Part shown: piece by piece, positions 15,234-21,566 of the stretch
Position numbering within the stretch: the first letter of the stretch is position 1
Layout: each line of letters opens with the position of its first letter
DNA from: CAYRDC01 sp964422925
GTDB taxonomy: Bacteria; Bacteroidota; Bacteroidia; Chitinophagales; S012-47
Direction of reading: 5' to 3'
Assembly: GCA_964422925.1 (NCBI GenBank)
Contig: CAYRDC010000030.1
Span: forward strand, 1 to 21,566
DNA: 21,566 nucleotides
The notes under the pieces: model-generated
The model's database searches: none
What the model was told of the DNA's origin: nothing
The model's input: the letters and a program-made list of their open reading frames with translations, nothing else
Translations under genes and position numbers: made by a program

Positions 15234-16085
15234 TTACATGGGAAAATCCCCAAGTGTTTCAGGAAGCTGTGCCAGCGCCTGCTGAAGTTGTTCTTCGCTG
15301 GGTGGTACGCCATGCCATTTATGGTCATCCTCCATAAAATCGACTCCCGCGCCCATATGGGTATGCATAATCACTGCCACGGGTTTGCCTGAACCCGCTT
15401 TTGATTTAGCTTCCCGCAAAACGGAAACCATCTCATGGACATTATTTCCATTCCGGGTTTCGATCACTTCCCAGCCGAATGCCCGGAACTTGCCTGCCAG
15501 GTCGCCCAGTGACATGACTTTTTCCGTTGGGCCGTCAATCTGCTGCCCATTGCGGTCGATGGTGGCAATGAGGCGGTCGGCCTTGTAATGGGCCGCTGCC
15601 ATGGCGGCTTCCCATATTTGCCCTTCCTCGCATTCCCCGTCACCGTGCAGGCTGAACACGAAATGTTCGTCCCCGTTGAGCCGTTTGGCCAGGGCGGCAC
15701 CGAGCGCCACGGACAAACCCTGCCCCAGCGAACCGGAAGCCACCCGCACACCGGGAAGCCCTTCCTGGGTGGCCGGGTGTCCCTGCAGGCGGCTGCCCAG
15801 TTTCCGGAAAGTGGCCAGCTCCTCCACCGGGAAAAACCCCCTGCGGGCCAGCACACTGTACCACAGGGGCGACACATGGCCGTTCGATAAAAAGAACAGG
15901 TCTTCGCCCGTCCCGTCCATGCTGAACGGCAACCGCAGGTCCATTATTTCAAAATACAACGCCACCATAAACTCCGTGCACCCCAGGCTTCCCCCCGGAT
16001 GCCCCGAGGAGGCCCCGTGCACCATGCGCAGTATGTCGCGCTTCACCTGGGGGACCAATGCCTCAAGCTTTTCTGTTTCAACCAT
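15234..16085 (-). CDS. transketolase, N-terminal (ThDP-pyrophosphate-binding) subunit
   Basis: The 283 residues cover the first domain of transketolase. They contain SSGHPGGSLGCTEFMVALYF (His29), LSNGHVSPLWYSVLA (His70), ASGSLGQGLSVALGAALA and the ThDP/metal motif GDGECEEGQIWEAAMAAAHY (GDG at 148-150), with RNGQQIDG closing it. The second half is a separate gene at 11442-12419. Together the two give about 608 residues, slightly shorter than a one-chain transketolase. This is the first gene of the seven-gene minus-strand block. A -7 box at 16105-16112 lies about 20 nt upstream of its ATG, with a purine-rich AGGAG between them, so this is the likely operon promoter. Confidence 0.96.
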   Translation of the reverse strand: MVETEKLEALVPQVKRDILRMVHGASSGHPGGSLGCTEFMVALYFEIMDLRLPFSMDGTGEDLFFLSNGHVSPLWYSVLARRGFFPVEELATFRKLGSRLQGHPATQEGLPGVRVASGSLGQGLSVALGAALAKRLNGDEHFVFSLHGDGECEEGQIWEAAMAAAHYKADRLIATIDRNGQQIDGPTEKVMSLGDLAGKFRAFGWEVIETRNGNNVHEMVSVLREAKSKAGSGKPVAVIMHTHMGAGVDFMEDDHKWHGVPPSEEQLQQALAQLPETLGDFPM

Positions 16086-16104
16086 TTGAATAAATTATTC
16101 TCCT

Positions 16105-16112
16105 CAAAAATA
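16105..16112 (-). promoter_or_regulatory. -7 promoter box of the transketolase-VWA-sigma operon
   Basis: The minus strand reads TATTTTTG, a full TAnnTTTG match, followed at once by AGGAG and then the ATG at 16085. The start of transcription would fall about 15 nt before the ATG. The nearest TTTG upstream is 25 nt away, longer than usual for a -33 element. Confidence 0.5.
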
Positions 16113-16185
16113 GATGTTTCTTTTTGTTTGCCCCCGGCAAATGGAGTGCCTCTCCTGTTGAAAAAGGAAGGTAGTACCATTTTTG

Positions 16186-16193
16186 TAAATTTG
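16186..16193 (+). promoter_or_regulatory. -7 promoter box of icmF
   Basis: The sequence TAAATTTG fully matches TAnnTTTG and lies 79 nt before the icmF start, predicting a leader of about 70 nt. No well-spaced -33 TTTG is seen. Confidence 0.45.
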
Positions 16194-16272
16194 CCCTACC
16201 TGAAAACCGGGCCTTTCATATCTGATTCACCGGGTGTAACAGGTAGCGAACTCCCAATGTTTAATCAACACT

Positions 16273-19200
16273 ATGGACCGCATAATGCCCTACCGTCCAA
16301 AAAATAATATACGTATTGTTACGGCTGCTTCCCTGTTTGACGGGCATGATGCCGCCATCAACATCATGCGTAGGATTATTCAAGCCTCGGGAGCCGAGGT
16401 TATTCACCTCGGACATGACAGGTCAGTGCAGGAAATTGTCGAAACAGCCATTCAGGAGGATGTGCAGTCGGTAGCCATTACTTCTTACCAGGGCGGCCAC
16501 ATGGAATATTTCAAATATCTGAAAGACCTGCTGGCCGGACAGGGTGCTTCGCACATACGCATTTTTGGCGGTGGCGGTGGTGTCATCCTGCCTGACGAGA
16601 TTGCCGAACTCCACGCATACGGCATCACACGCATCTATTCGCCCGATGACGGGCGGCAGATGGGCCTGCAGGGCATGATCAACGACCTGATGGAAAAATC
16701 AGATTTCCCCATAGGAAAATCCCTGAACGGAGCCGAAAAGCTTTATAAAAAAGGCCACAAAGGAGCTATTGCCCGCCTTATCTCAGCCGCGGAAAATTAT
16801 CCCTACCGGCACAAGACCCTGCTGGATTCGATCCGGAGAGAAGCTGGTCATTCGGAAACCCCGGTTATCGGGATTACAGGAACGGGAGGAGCCGGCAAAT
16901 CCTCCCTCGTGGATGAACTGGTCAGGCGGTTTTTAAACGATGAGCCCAACCTGCAAATAGGGCTTATATCCGTAGACCCCTCCAAACGAAAAACCGGAGG
17001 CGCACTGCTGGGCGACCGTATTCGTATGAATTCCATCCACCACCCGGGAGTATACATGCGCTCGCTGGCCACCCGGCAGTCTAACCTGGCCCTTTCAGCC
17101 TATGTGCGTGACGCAATCGCTATCCTGAAAACAGCCGGTTACGACCTGATCATACTGGAAACTTCAGGCATCGGTCAGGCCGATACCGAAATCATCGACC
17201 ACAGCGATTTGAGCATATATGTCATGACCCCGGAATACGGGGCTGCCACCCAGCTCGAAAAAATCGACATGCTCGACTTTGCCGACATCGTGGTACTTAA
17301 CAAGTTCGACAAACGGGGCGGGCATGACGCCCTGCGCGATGTGCGCAAGCAATACAAGCGCAACCACAACTTGTTCGATACGCCCGATGAAGACCTGCCG
17401 GTTTTCGGCACCATTGCCTCCCAGTTCAATGACCATGGCACCAACCGCTTATACACAGCGCTGGCGGGGTTGATAAACCAAAAGACACACCTGAAGATCA
17501 ACACCCACATATCGGACCGGGCCATCCGGCAGGAAAACATACACATCATTCCGCCTAACCGGGTACGTTACCTGTCAGAAATTGCTGAAAATAACCGTAA
17601 TTACGATAAATGGGTAAAGGAACAGGCAGCCTGTGCCGACCGACTGTATGCCCTGAAAAAGGCAATGGAATCCCTACCTCAGGATATGAAAAACCGGGAC
17701 GCGCTGAAAAAAAGCCTGCAGGAAGCCTGGGATAAAACAGTCAGGGATCTGGATCCCCGGAACCTGGAGCTCCTGCAGGAATGGGAAAAGACCGTGGCAC
17801 GCTATGCGGCCGATGAATACGTGTACAAGGTGCGCGACCGGGAAGTGAAAGTCAAAACCTACACCACCAGCCTGGCGCATTCGCGCATTCCCAAGATTTC
17901 GCTGCCCCGTTACCGCAGCTGGGGCGACCTGCTGGAATGGCTGCTGCAGGAAAACGTACCGGGCAAATTCCCGTTCACGGGCGGTGGGTTCCCGTTCAGG
18001 CGCGAAAACGAAGACCCCATCCGGATGTTCGCGGGCGAAGGCCCCCCGGAACGCACCAACAAGCGTTTTCACTACCTGAGCCTCGGCATGCCGGCCAGGC
18101 GCCTGTCCACGGCATTCGATTCCGTCACCCTGTACGGGCGCGACCCCGACTACCGGCCCGACATTTACGGGAAAATAGGCAACTCCGGGGTTTCGGTCTG
18201 CTGCCTGGACGATGCCAAAAAACTCTACTCGGGCTTCAACCTGTGCGACCCGGCCACCTCGGTGTCCATGACCATCAACGGCCCGGCTGCTATCATGACG
18301 GCTTACTTCATGAACGCGGCCATCGACCAGCAGTGCGAGCTGTACATCCGTCAGAACGGCCTGGAGGAAGAGGTGAAGAAAAAAATTGCCCGCCTCAAAC
18401 GCGGGCAGGCCGCCCTGTGGCCCAAATACCACGGCCCCCTGACGGAAGGCAATGACGGCCTCGGGCTCATGCTGCTGGGCGTGACCGGTGACCAAGTGCT
18501 GCCGCGCGAGGTGTACGAAAAAATCAAAGCCGACACCCTGCGCACCGTCCGCGGCACTGTGCAGGCCGATATCCTCAAGGAAGACCAGGCACAGAACACC
18601 TGCATCTTCTCCACCGAGTTTTCGCTGCGCATCATGGGCGATGTGCAGGAATATTTCATAAAAAACAAGGTGCGGAATTTTTATTCGGTGTCCATCTCGG
18701 GCTACCACATCGCGGAAGCCGGGGCCAACCCCATCACCCAGCTGGCGTTCACCCTCGCCAACGGCTTTACCTACGTGGAATATTACCTGAGCCGGGGCAT
18801 GCACATTGACGACTTCGCGCCCAACCTGAGCTTCTTTTTCAGCAACGGGCTCGACCCCGAATACGCGGTGATCGGAAGGGTGGCGCGCAGGATTTGGGCC
18901 AAGGCCATGAAGTACAAGTACGGGGGCAACGAGCGCTCGCAAAAGCTGAAATACCATATCCAGACCTCAGGCCGCTCGCTCCACGCCCAGGAAATCGACT
19001 TCAACGACATCCGCACCACCCTGCAGGCCCTCTACGCCATATACGACAACTGCAATTCGCTCCATACCAACGCCTATGACGAAGCCATCACCACACCCAC
19101 CGAGGAAAGCGTGCGCAGGGCCGTGGCCATTCAGCTCATTATCAACAAGGAGCTGGGGCTGAACAAAAACCAGAACCCGCTGCAGGGTTCCTTCATCATT

Positions 19201-19650
19201 GAAGAACTCACCGACCTGGTGGAAGAGGCCGTGCTCATGGAATTTGACCGCATCACCGAACGGGGCGGTGTGCTCGGTGCCATGGAAACCATGTACCAGC
19301 GCGGCAAAATCCAGGAAGAAAGTATGTACTACGAAACCCTGAAGCTGAACGGGGAACTGCCCATTATCGGGGTGAATACCTTCCTGAACAAAAAGGGCTC
19401 GCCCACGGTCATCCCCGGGGAAGTGATACGCTCCACCCGCCAGGAAAAGGAACGCCAGGTGAAAACCCTGCAAAACCTGCACAAGCGCTTCGAAGGAGTA
19501 GCCGCTGAGAAGCTGGACTACCTGAAAAAAACGGCCATCCACAATGAAAACCTGTTTGAAGCGCTGATGGAGGTCAGCAAATTCTGTTCCCTGGGCCAGA
19601 TCACCGATGCCCTTTTCAGCGTAGGTGGTCAATACCGGAGGAATATGTGA
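16273..19650 (+). CDS. icmF: fused acyl-CoA mutase (isobutyryl-CoA mutase type) with B12-binding and G-protein chaperone domains
   Basis: IcmF proteins rearrange acyl-CoA carbon skeletons (classically isobutyryl-CoA to butyryl-CoA, in some members pivalyl-CoA) using adenosylcobalamin. The 1125 residues follow the family order. First is a B12-binding domain at ~12-145 (SLFDGHDAAINIMRRI with cobalt-ligand His25; GGGGGVILPDEI). Next is a MeaB-like G-protein chaperone at ~195-420 (Walker A GTGGAGKSS at 203-211; SVDPSKRKTGGALLGDRIRMN; VVLNKFDKRG as the guanine-specificity loop). A linker follows, then the mutase TIM barrel from ~555 (FPFTGGGFPFRREN, TSVSMTINGPAAIM, EFSLRIMGDVQEYF, SISGYHIAEAGANPITQLAFTLANG). 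All parts look intact. Substrate choice rests on a few barrel residues that I cannot assign with certainty. The ATG at 16273 is followed by a second at 16285; either fits. Confidence 0.96.
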   Translation: MDRIMPYRPKNNIRIVTAASLFDGHDAAINIMRRIIQASGAEVIHLGHDRSVQEIVETAIQEDVQSVAITSYQGGHMEYFKYLKDLLAGQGASHIRIFGGGGGVILPDEIAELHAYGITRIYSPDDGRQMGLQGMINDLMEKSDFPIGKSLNGAEKLYKKGHKGAIARLISAAENYPYRHKTLLDSIRREAGHSETPVIGITGTGGAGKSSLVDELVRRFLNDEPNLQIGLISVDPSKRKTGGALLGDRIRMNSIHHPGVYMRSLATRQSNLALSAYVRDAIAILKTAGYDLIILETSGIGQADTEIIDHSDLSIYVMTPEYGAATQLEKIDMLDFADIVVLNKFDKRGGHDALRDVRKQYKRNHNLFDTPDEDLPVFGTIASQFNDHGTNRLYTALAGLINQKTHLKINTHISDRAIRQENIHIIPPNRVRYLSEIAENNRNYDKWVKEQAACADRLYALKKAMESLPQDMKNRDALKKSLQEAWDKTVRDLDPRNLELLQEWEKTVARYAADEYVYKVRDREVKVKTYTTSLAHSRIPKISLPRYRSWGDLLEWLLQENVPGKFPFTGGGFPFRRENEDPIRMFAGEGPPERTNKRFHYLSLGMPARRLSTAFDSVTLYGRDPDYRPDIYGKIGNSGVSVCCLDDAKKLYSGFNLCDPATSVSMTINGPAAIMTAYFMNAAIDQQCELYIRQNGLEEEVKKKIARLKRGQAALWPKYHGPLTEGNDGLGLMLLGVTGDQVLPREVYEKIKADTLRTVRGTVQADILKEDQAQNTCIFSTEFSLRIMGDVQEYFIKNKVRNFYSVSISGYHIAEAGANPITQLAFTLANGFTYVEYYLSRGMHIDDFAPNLSFFFSNGLDPEYAVIGRVARRIWAKAMKYKYGGNERSQKLKYHIQTSGRSLHAQEIDFNDIRTTLQALYAIYDNCNSLHTNAYDEAITTPTEESVRRAVAIQLIINKELGLNKNQNPLQGSFIIEELTDLVEEAVLMEFDRITERGGVLGAMETMYQRGKIQEESMYYETLKLNGELPIIGVNTFLNKKGSPTVIPGEVIRSTRQEKERQVKTLQNLHKRFEGVAAEKLDYLKKTAIHNENLFEALMEVSKFCSLGQITDALFSVGGQYRRNM

Positions 19651-19692
19651 CTTGTTCCGGACCCGTTGGGAACCGCACCCGCCAACCACTGT

Positions 19693-19700
19693 TAACTTTG
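19693..19700 (+). promoter_or_regulatory. -7 promoter box ahead of a short ORF
   Basis: TAACTTTG matches TAnnTTTG and ends 4 nt before the ATG at 19705, a spacing close to that seen at the DUF493 gene. It points away from icmF on the same strand. Confidence 0.4.
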
Positions 19701-19704
19701 CCCT

Positions 19705-19833
19705 ATGCCTGTAAAAAATCCGGATTTCAGCAGTCTGAAGAAGAACCAGATTGTAAGAGCGGATCAATCATTTTCCAGCGGAAGGGATTTCATTTCCAAT
19801 AGTGAATCCAGTACCGATTCAGAAATAACATGA
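19705..19833 (+). pseudogene. possible 5' remnant of an interrupted gene (42 codons)
   Basis: An ORF starting with ATG four bases after a good -7 box encodes MPVKNPDFSSLKKNQIV and a Ser-rich continuation to TGA at 19831-19833. Its last 24 codons lie inside the antisense of the TlpA-like gene and cross the point where base composition drops to AT-rich. The first ~17 codons look like an ordinary protein N terminus, the rest like chance sequence. I suggest the head of a gene cut by the arrival of the TlpA-like gene. A chance ORF is the simple alternative. Confidence 0.3.
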
Positions 19834-20438
19834 TGCTTATAGTCTAATACATTTCTATGGCTGTCAACCAATAAATTGATTGGATAACCGCTTATTTTTT
19901 CTTCTATTTTGAATTCCTTAAGGAACAAGTTTAGCCGCTCGTTACCAAAATATTTATTTCCATATTCATTCATATCGAGAATAAAGGAAGGATTAGGATA
20001 GTTATTTTTAAAAAGAAAAGATTTTATATGCTGCAACTCGGACCAATTATCAGCAGTAACTAACACCAACTGAACATTATCATAGTGTTTCTTTGCTAAA
20101 GCAAGTTCTGCTGGCAGCGCCTCAGCACAAGGCTTGCACCAATAGGCATAGACTATAATCCAGGATAATTTACCCTGACTGTTCCGTATAATTATATCCA
20201 AGTTAGAACTGTCCAATGAATAAATACGAACATCATTTTCATTTGAAATCTCGGTATCCGTCTCGAAAACGAAATTATCAGGTATTTTCAACGGGGTATT
20301 CAGTATCTTATCTGCTTGTGACATCCGGTCATAGGTCTGATTGACAACGCAACTTTGAACAGAGAAAATGAGGGGGCAATAAAAAAATAATGCGATTAGA
20401 TAATAAAAATACGATCTCTCCTTGCGTTCAAAGTGCAT
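19764..20438 (-). CDS. TlpA/thioredoxin-like lipoprotein, AT-rich and possibly acquired
   Basis: The protein has a thioredoxin fold region with VYAYWCKPCAEALPAELALAKKHY (CxxC at residues 101 and 104) and a cis-Pro segment GYPINLLVD (Pro186), the marks of a TlpA-type periplasmic disulfide reductase. The N terminus has a hydrophobic segment ending in SVQSC (Cys30), a plausible lipoprotein signal with an imperfect lipobox. I start it at the ATG at 20438 because the longer frame begins with TTG at 20468 and adds ten residues before the signal. Its base composition is markedly more AT-rich than any other gene here, and its codon choices (ATA, TTA, AAT) differ from its neighbours. It follows icmF tail-to-tail but with a 113-nt gap, unlike the other convergent pairs in the window. 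Confidence 0.85.
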   Translation of the reverse strand: MHFERKERSYFYYLIALFFYCPLIFSVQSCVVNQTYDRMSQADKILNTPLKIPDNFVFETDTEISNENDVRIYSLDSSNLDIIIRNSQGKLSWIIVYAYWCKPCAEALPAELALAKKHYDNVQLVLVTADNWSELQHIKSFLFKNNYPNPSFILDMNEYGNKYFGNERLNLFLKEFKIEEKISGYPINLLVDSHRNVLDYKHHVISESVLDSLLEMKSLPLEND

Positions 20439-20525
20439 ATAGCATGGATTTAATAACAAAGTTGGCAATTCCCCTTGATTATTTAGGAATGTATGGGTAA
20501 TACCTCACTGATTAGGTATGTTGTG

Positions 20526-20533
20526 TATTTTTG
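20526..20533 (+). promoter_or_regulatory. -7 promoter box of the DUF493 gene
   Basis: TATTTTTG matches TAnnTTTG and ends 5 nt before the ATG at 20539. Transcription would begin at or within a few bases of the start codon, so the mRNA may be leaderless. The gap GCGGG could only be a ribosome-binding site if transcription starts upstream. Confidence 0.5.
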
Positions 20534-20538
20534 CGGGG

Positions 20539-20805
20539 ATGTCAGCAAATCATGCAGATCTCACCGGCCTGAAACAGCAGCTCGACCGGCTCGACTGGCC
20601 CGCGGTGTACCCGTTCAAGTTCATTGTGCCCATCGAACAGGTGCAGGCAGTGATGGCGCTGTTCAGCAAATCGGAAGTGCAGACCAGGGTATCGCGCAAC
20701 GGAAACTACATCAGCCTGACGGCCCGCCCGCTGATGTACAACAGCGAAAAAGTTATTGAAAAATACCGCGAAGCCCTGCAGATCGAAGGCCTGATCGCCC
20801 TGTAA
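20539..20805 (+). CDS. DUF493 (YbeD-like) family protein
   Basis: The 88-residue protein fits the DUF493/YbeD family: small, an ACT-like alpha-beta fold, no catalytic residues known. The tell-tale segments are WPAVYPFKFIVPIEQ, VMALFSKSEVQTRVSRNGNYISLTARPLM and the C-terminal helix SEKVIEKYREALQIEGLIAL. I start it at the ATG at 20539 (MSANHADLTGLKQQ) rather than the frame's upstream TTG/ATG at 20518, because a -7 box at 20526-20533 falls between them. It converges on the rhodanese gene with a 7-nt gap. Confidence 0.88.
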   Translation: MSANHADLTGLKQQLDRLDWPAVYPFKFIVPIEQVQAVMALFSKSEVQTRVSRNGNYISLTARPLMYNSEKVIEKYREALQIEGLIAL

Positions 20806-20812
20806 ACCGGAA

Positions 20813-21175
20813 TCAGTACAGGGGCACTGTCCCATCAATCATCATGGCCCACATGTGCAGCCCGCCCGATAAAACGAAAAACCGGCCGCGGGGATTTACC
20901 ATCTCCAGGCATTTGATGGCAATAGCGCTCCGGATGCCGTTCTGGCAAATGACCACCACATCGCCTGAGGTGTCAATCTCCTTGTGTTTGATGGGAATTT
21001 GGTATAAAGGGATAAGTTTGCTGCCGGGAATATGGCCCAGGTTGAATTCAGAGGGTTCCCGCACATCAATCAGTTCAATAGCTTCTCCCGCACAGAGCTT
21101 TTCATACAGCTCACTCACAGTAATCGATCTCAGTAACACGTCAATGGGGTTTTTGGGGTTAAACGTTTGATTCAT
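20813..21175 (-). CDS. single-domain rhodanese-like sulfurtransferase
   Basis: The 120-residue protein is one rhodanese domain. It has IELIDVREPSEFNLGHIPGSKLIPL in the N-terminal half and the active-site loop VVVICQNGIRSAIA with catalytic Cys77 and the Arg that forms the loop's rim. No signal peptide is visible, so it is probably cytosolic; it may carry persulfide sulfur to an unknown acceptor. It is not part of the selenium operon. A near-match to the -7 box (TAATTTTC, 21180-21187 on the minus strand) lies only 4 nt before the ATG, hinting at another very short leader. Confidence 0.93.
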   Translation of the reverse strand: MNQTFNPKNPIDVLLRSITVSELYEKLCAGEAIELIDVREPSEFNLGHIPGSKLIPLYQIPIKHKEIDTSGDVVVICQNGIRSAIAIKCLEMVNPRGRFFVLSGGLHMWAMMIDGTVPLY

Positions 21176-21415
21176 TCACGAAAATTATATTCGTTATTTC
21201 CGGGAAAATGTTTCACGAAAACTGGGCCAGGCAAAGCCCCGAGAACACATATTTGTTTTCCTAACGCAAAGCAGGCTGTGAATTAAGCTGTCCGGAAAAA
21301 CCGGTCAGTAACGGAAAATTCCAGTTTTTTGTCCGGTTTTTTGCTGGTTGACAAATATCGGTTTGGTTTGAAGAATCATTAATGTGGCTAAAGCCAAAAA
21401 TATTTTTGCCTTTAC

Positions 21416-21433
21416 CTGTTGGCTAGCCAACAG
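21416..21433. repeat. perfect 18-bp palindrome
   Basis: CTGTTGGCTAGCCAACAG equals its own reverse complement over all 18 bases, with no loop. Such symmetry suits a dimeric regulator's binding site better than an RNA hairpin, but no regulator gene is near. Confidence 0.6.
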
Positions 21434-21515
21434 CAGGCAGTCCGGAATGATCCTTCCGGTTTTCAAGCAACCGGGTTAATCCGGCTGCTGATTACAAACC
21501 TTAACCGGATGCCCC

Positions 21516-21532
21516 CGATGCCGGAGGCATCG
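21516..21532. repeat. small hairpin unit, possibly a dispersed Bacteroidota repeat
   Basis: CGATGCC, loop GGA, GGCATCG forms a 7-bp hairpin, followed by AACATGTATAGCC. The hairpin plus 'TGTATAG'-like tail resembles short dispersed units I recall from Bacteroidota genomes, some linked to REP-associated transposases. That link is memory-based inference. Confidence 0.45.
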
Positions 21533-21566
21533 AACATGTATAGCCCGGATAACAAAAAGAAACCGC

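Larger units (their letters stand above)
16086..16272. other. divergent intergenic region between the transketolase operon and icmF
   Basis: This 187-nt gap holds -7-like boxes for both directions and no gene. Central metabolism genes leave it both ways, but I see no clear operator palindrome shared between them. Confidence 0.6.
21176..21566. other. intergenic region with several inverted repeats, no gene seen
   Basis: No frame here looks like a protein. The features visible are an inverted pair AAAAACCGG (21296-21304) and CCGGTTTTT (21333-21341), a perfect 18-nt palindrome (21416-21433) and a hairpin (21516-21532) near the edge. The region may hold the promoter of a gene outside the window. 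Confidence 0.6.

Noticed and set aside
16339..16356. B12-binding motif with Ala instead of Gly (DGHDAA) as a possible defect in IcmF
   Set aside because: IcmF proteins commonly have Ala or Ser here; the cobalt-ligand His is present.
17674..18957. 427-codon open frame antisense to icmF
   Set aside because: It lies entirely inside the conserved mutase coding sequence, has no family features and results from high-GC codon positions.

Overview
The window reads as a stretch of chromosome from a Bacteroidota bacterium; I cannot place it below phylum. The evidence is the gene content (a split transketolase, a fused IcmF-type acyl-CoA mutase, an ECF sigma factor followed by an anti-sigma-like protein and a Spy-like protein, a DUF4412/GLPGLI-like secreted protein, a ZIP transporter and a DUF493 protein) and several copies of the Bacteroidota -7 promoter box TAnnTTTG. 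Coding is dense, and six tail-to-tail gene pairs are nearly touching or overlapping.

Layout. 1-468 holds the 3' part of an FKBP-type prolyl isomerase. 477-2595 (minus) is a selenium operon, mnmH/selU then selD, which makes selenophosphate and uses it for tRNA 2-selenouridine. Divergent from it at 2673-4415 is a secreted protein with a GH113-like glycosidase domain behind a degenerate peptidase-like domain. 4409-5089 (minus) encodes a small secreted protein. 5152-6901 (plus) holds a small membrane protein and a DASS/SLC13 anion transporter. 6907-8518 holds an OsmC-like protein, a YbaB-like nucleoid protein whose reading frame is broken at an A-tract, and a ZIP metal transporter. 8519-8958 holds a tRNA with anticodon CAU and its own terminator, next to a second, truncated copy of the same tRNA that carries a 54-nt double-hairpin insertion. 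9024-9647 is a HAD phosphatase.

The central block, 9657-16085 (all minus), is seven genes with almost no spacing: transketolase N-half, two paralogous secreted von Willebrand A proteins, transketolase C-half, ECF sigma factor, a membrane-anchored anti-sigma-like protein and a Spy/CpxP-like periplasmic protein. The two transketolase halves are separated by 2.8 kb of VWA genes, and a possible cell-envelope stress module hangs on the end. This is the most unusual arrangement in the window.

16273-19650 (plus) is icmF, divergent from that operon, with promoter-like boxes for both directions in the shared 187-nt gap. 19764-20438 (minus) is an AT-rich TlpA-like thioredoxin lipoprotein that looks foreign, and it overlaps a possible gene remnant beginning at 19705. 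20539-20805 (plus) is a DUF493 protein and 20813-21175 (minus) a single-domain rhodanese. The last 391 nt have no gene that I can see but contain several inverted repeats.

The sequence gives no support for CRISPR arrays, insertion sequences with transposases, phage genes or rRNA. Everything here comes from reading the sequence and remembered family features; no database was searched.
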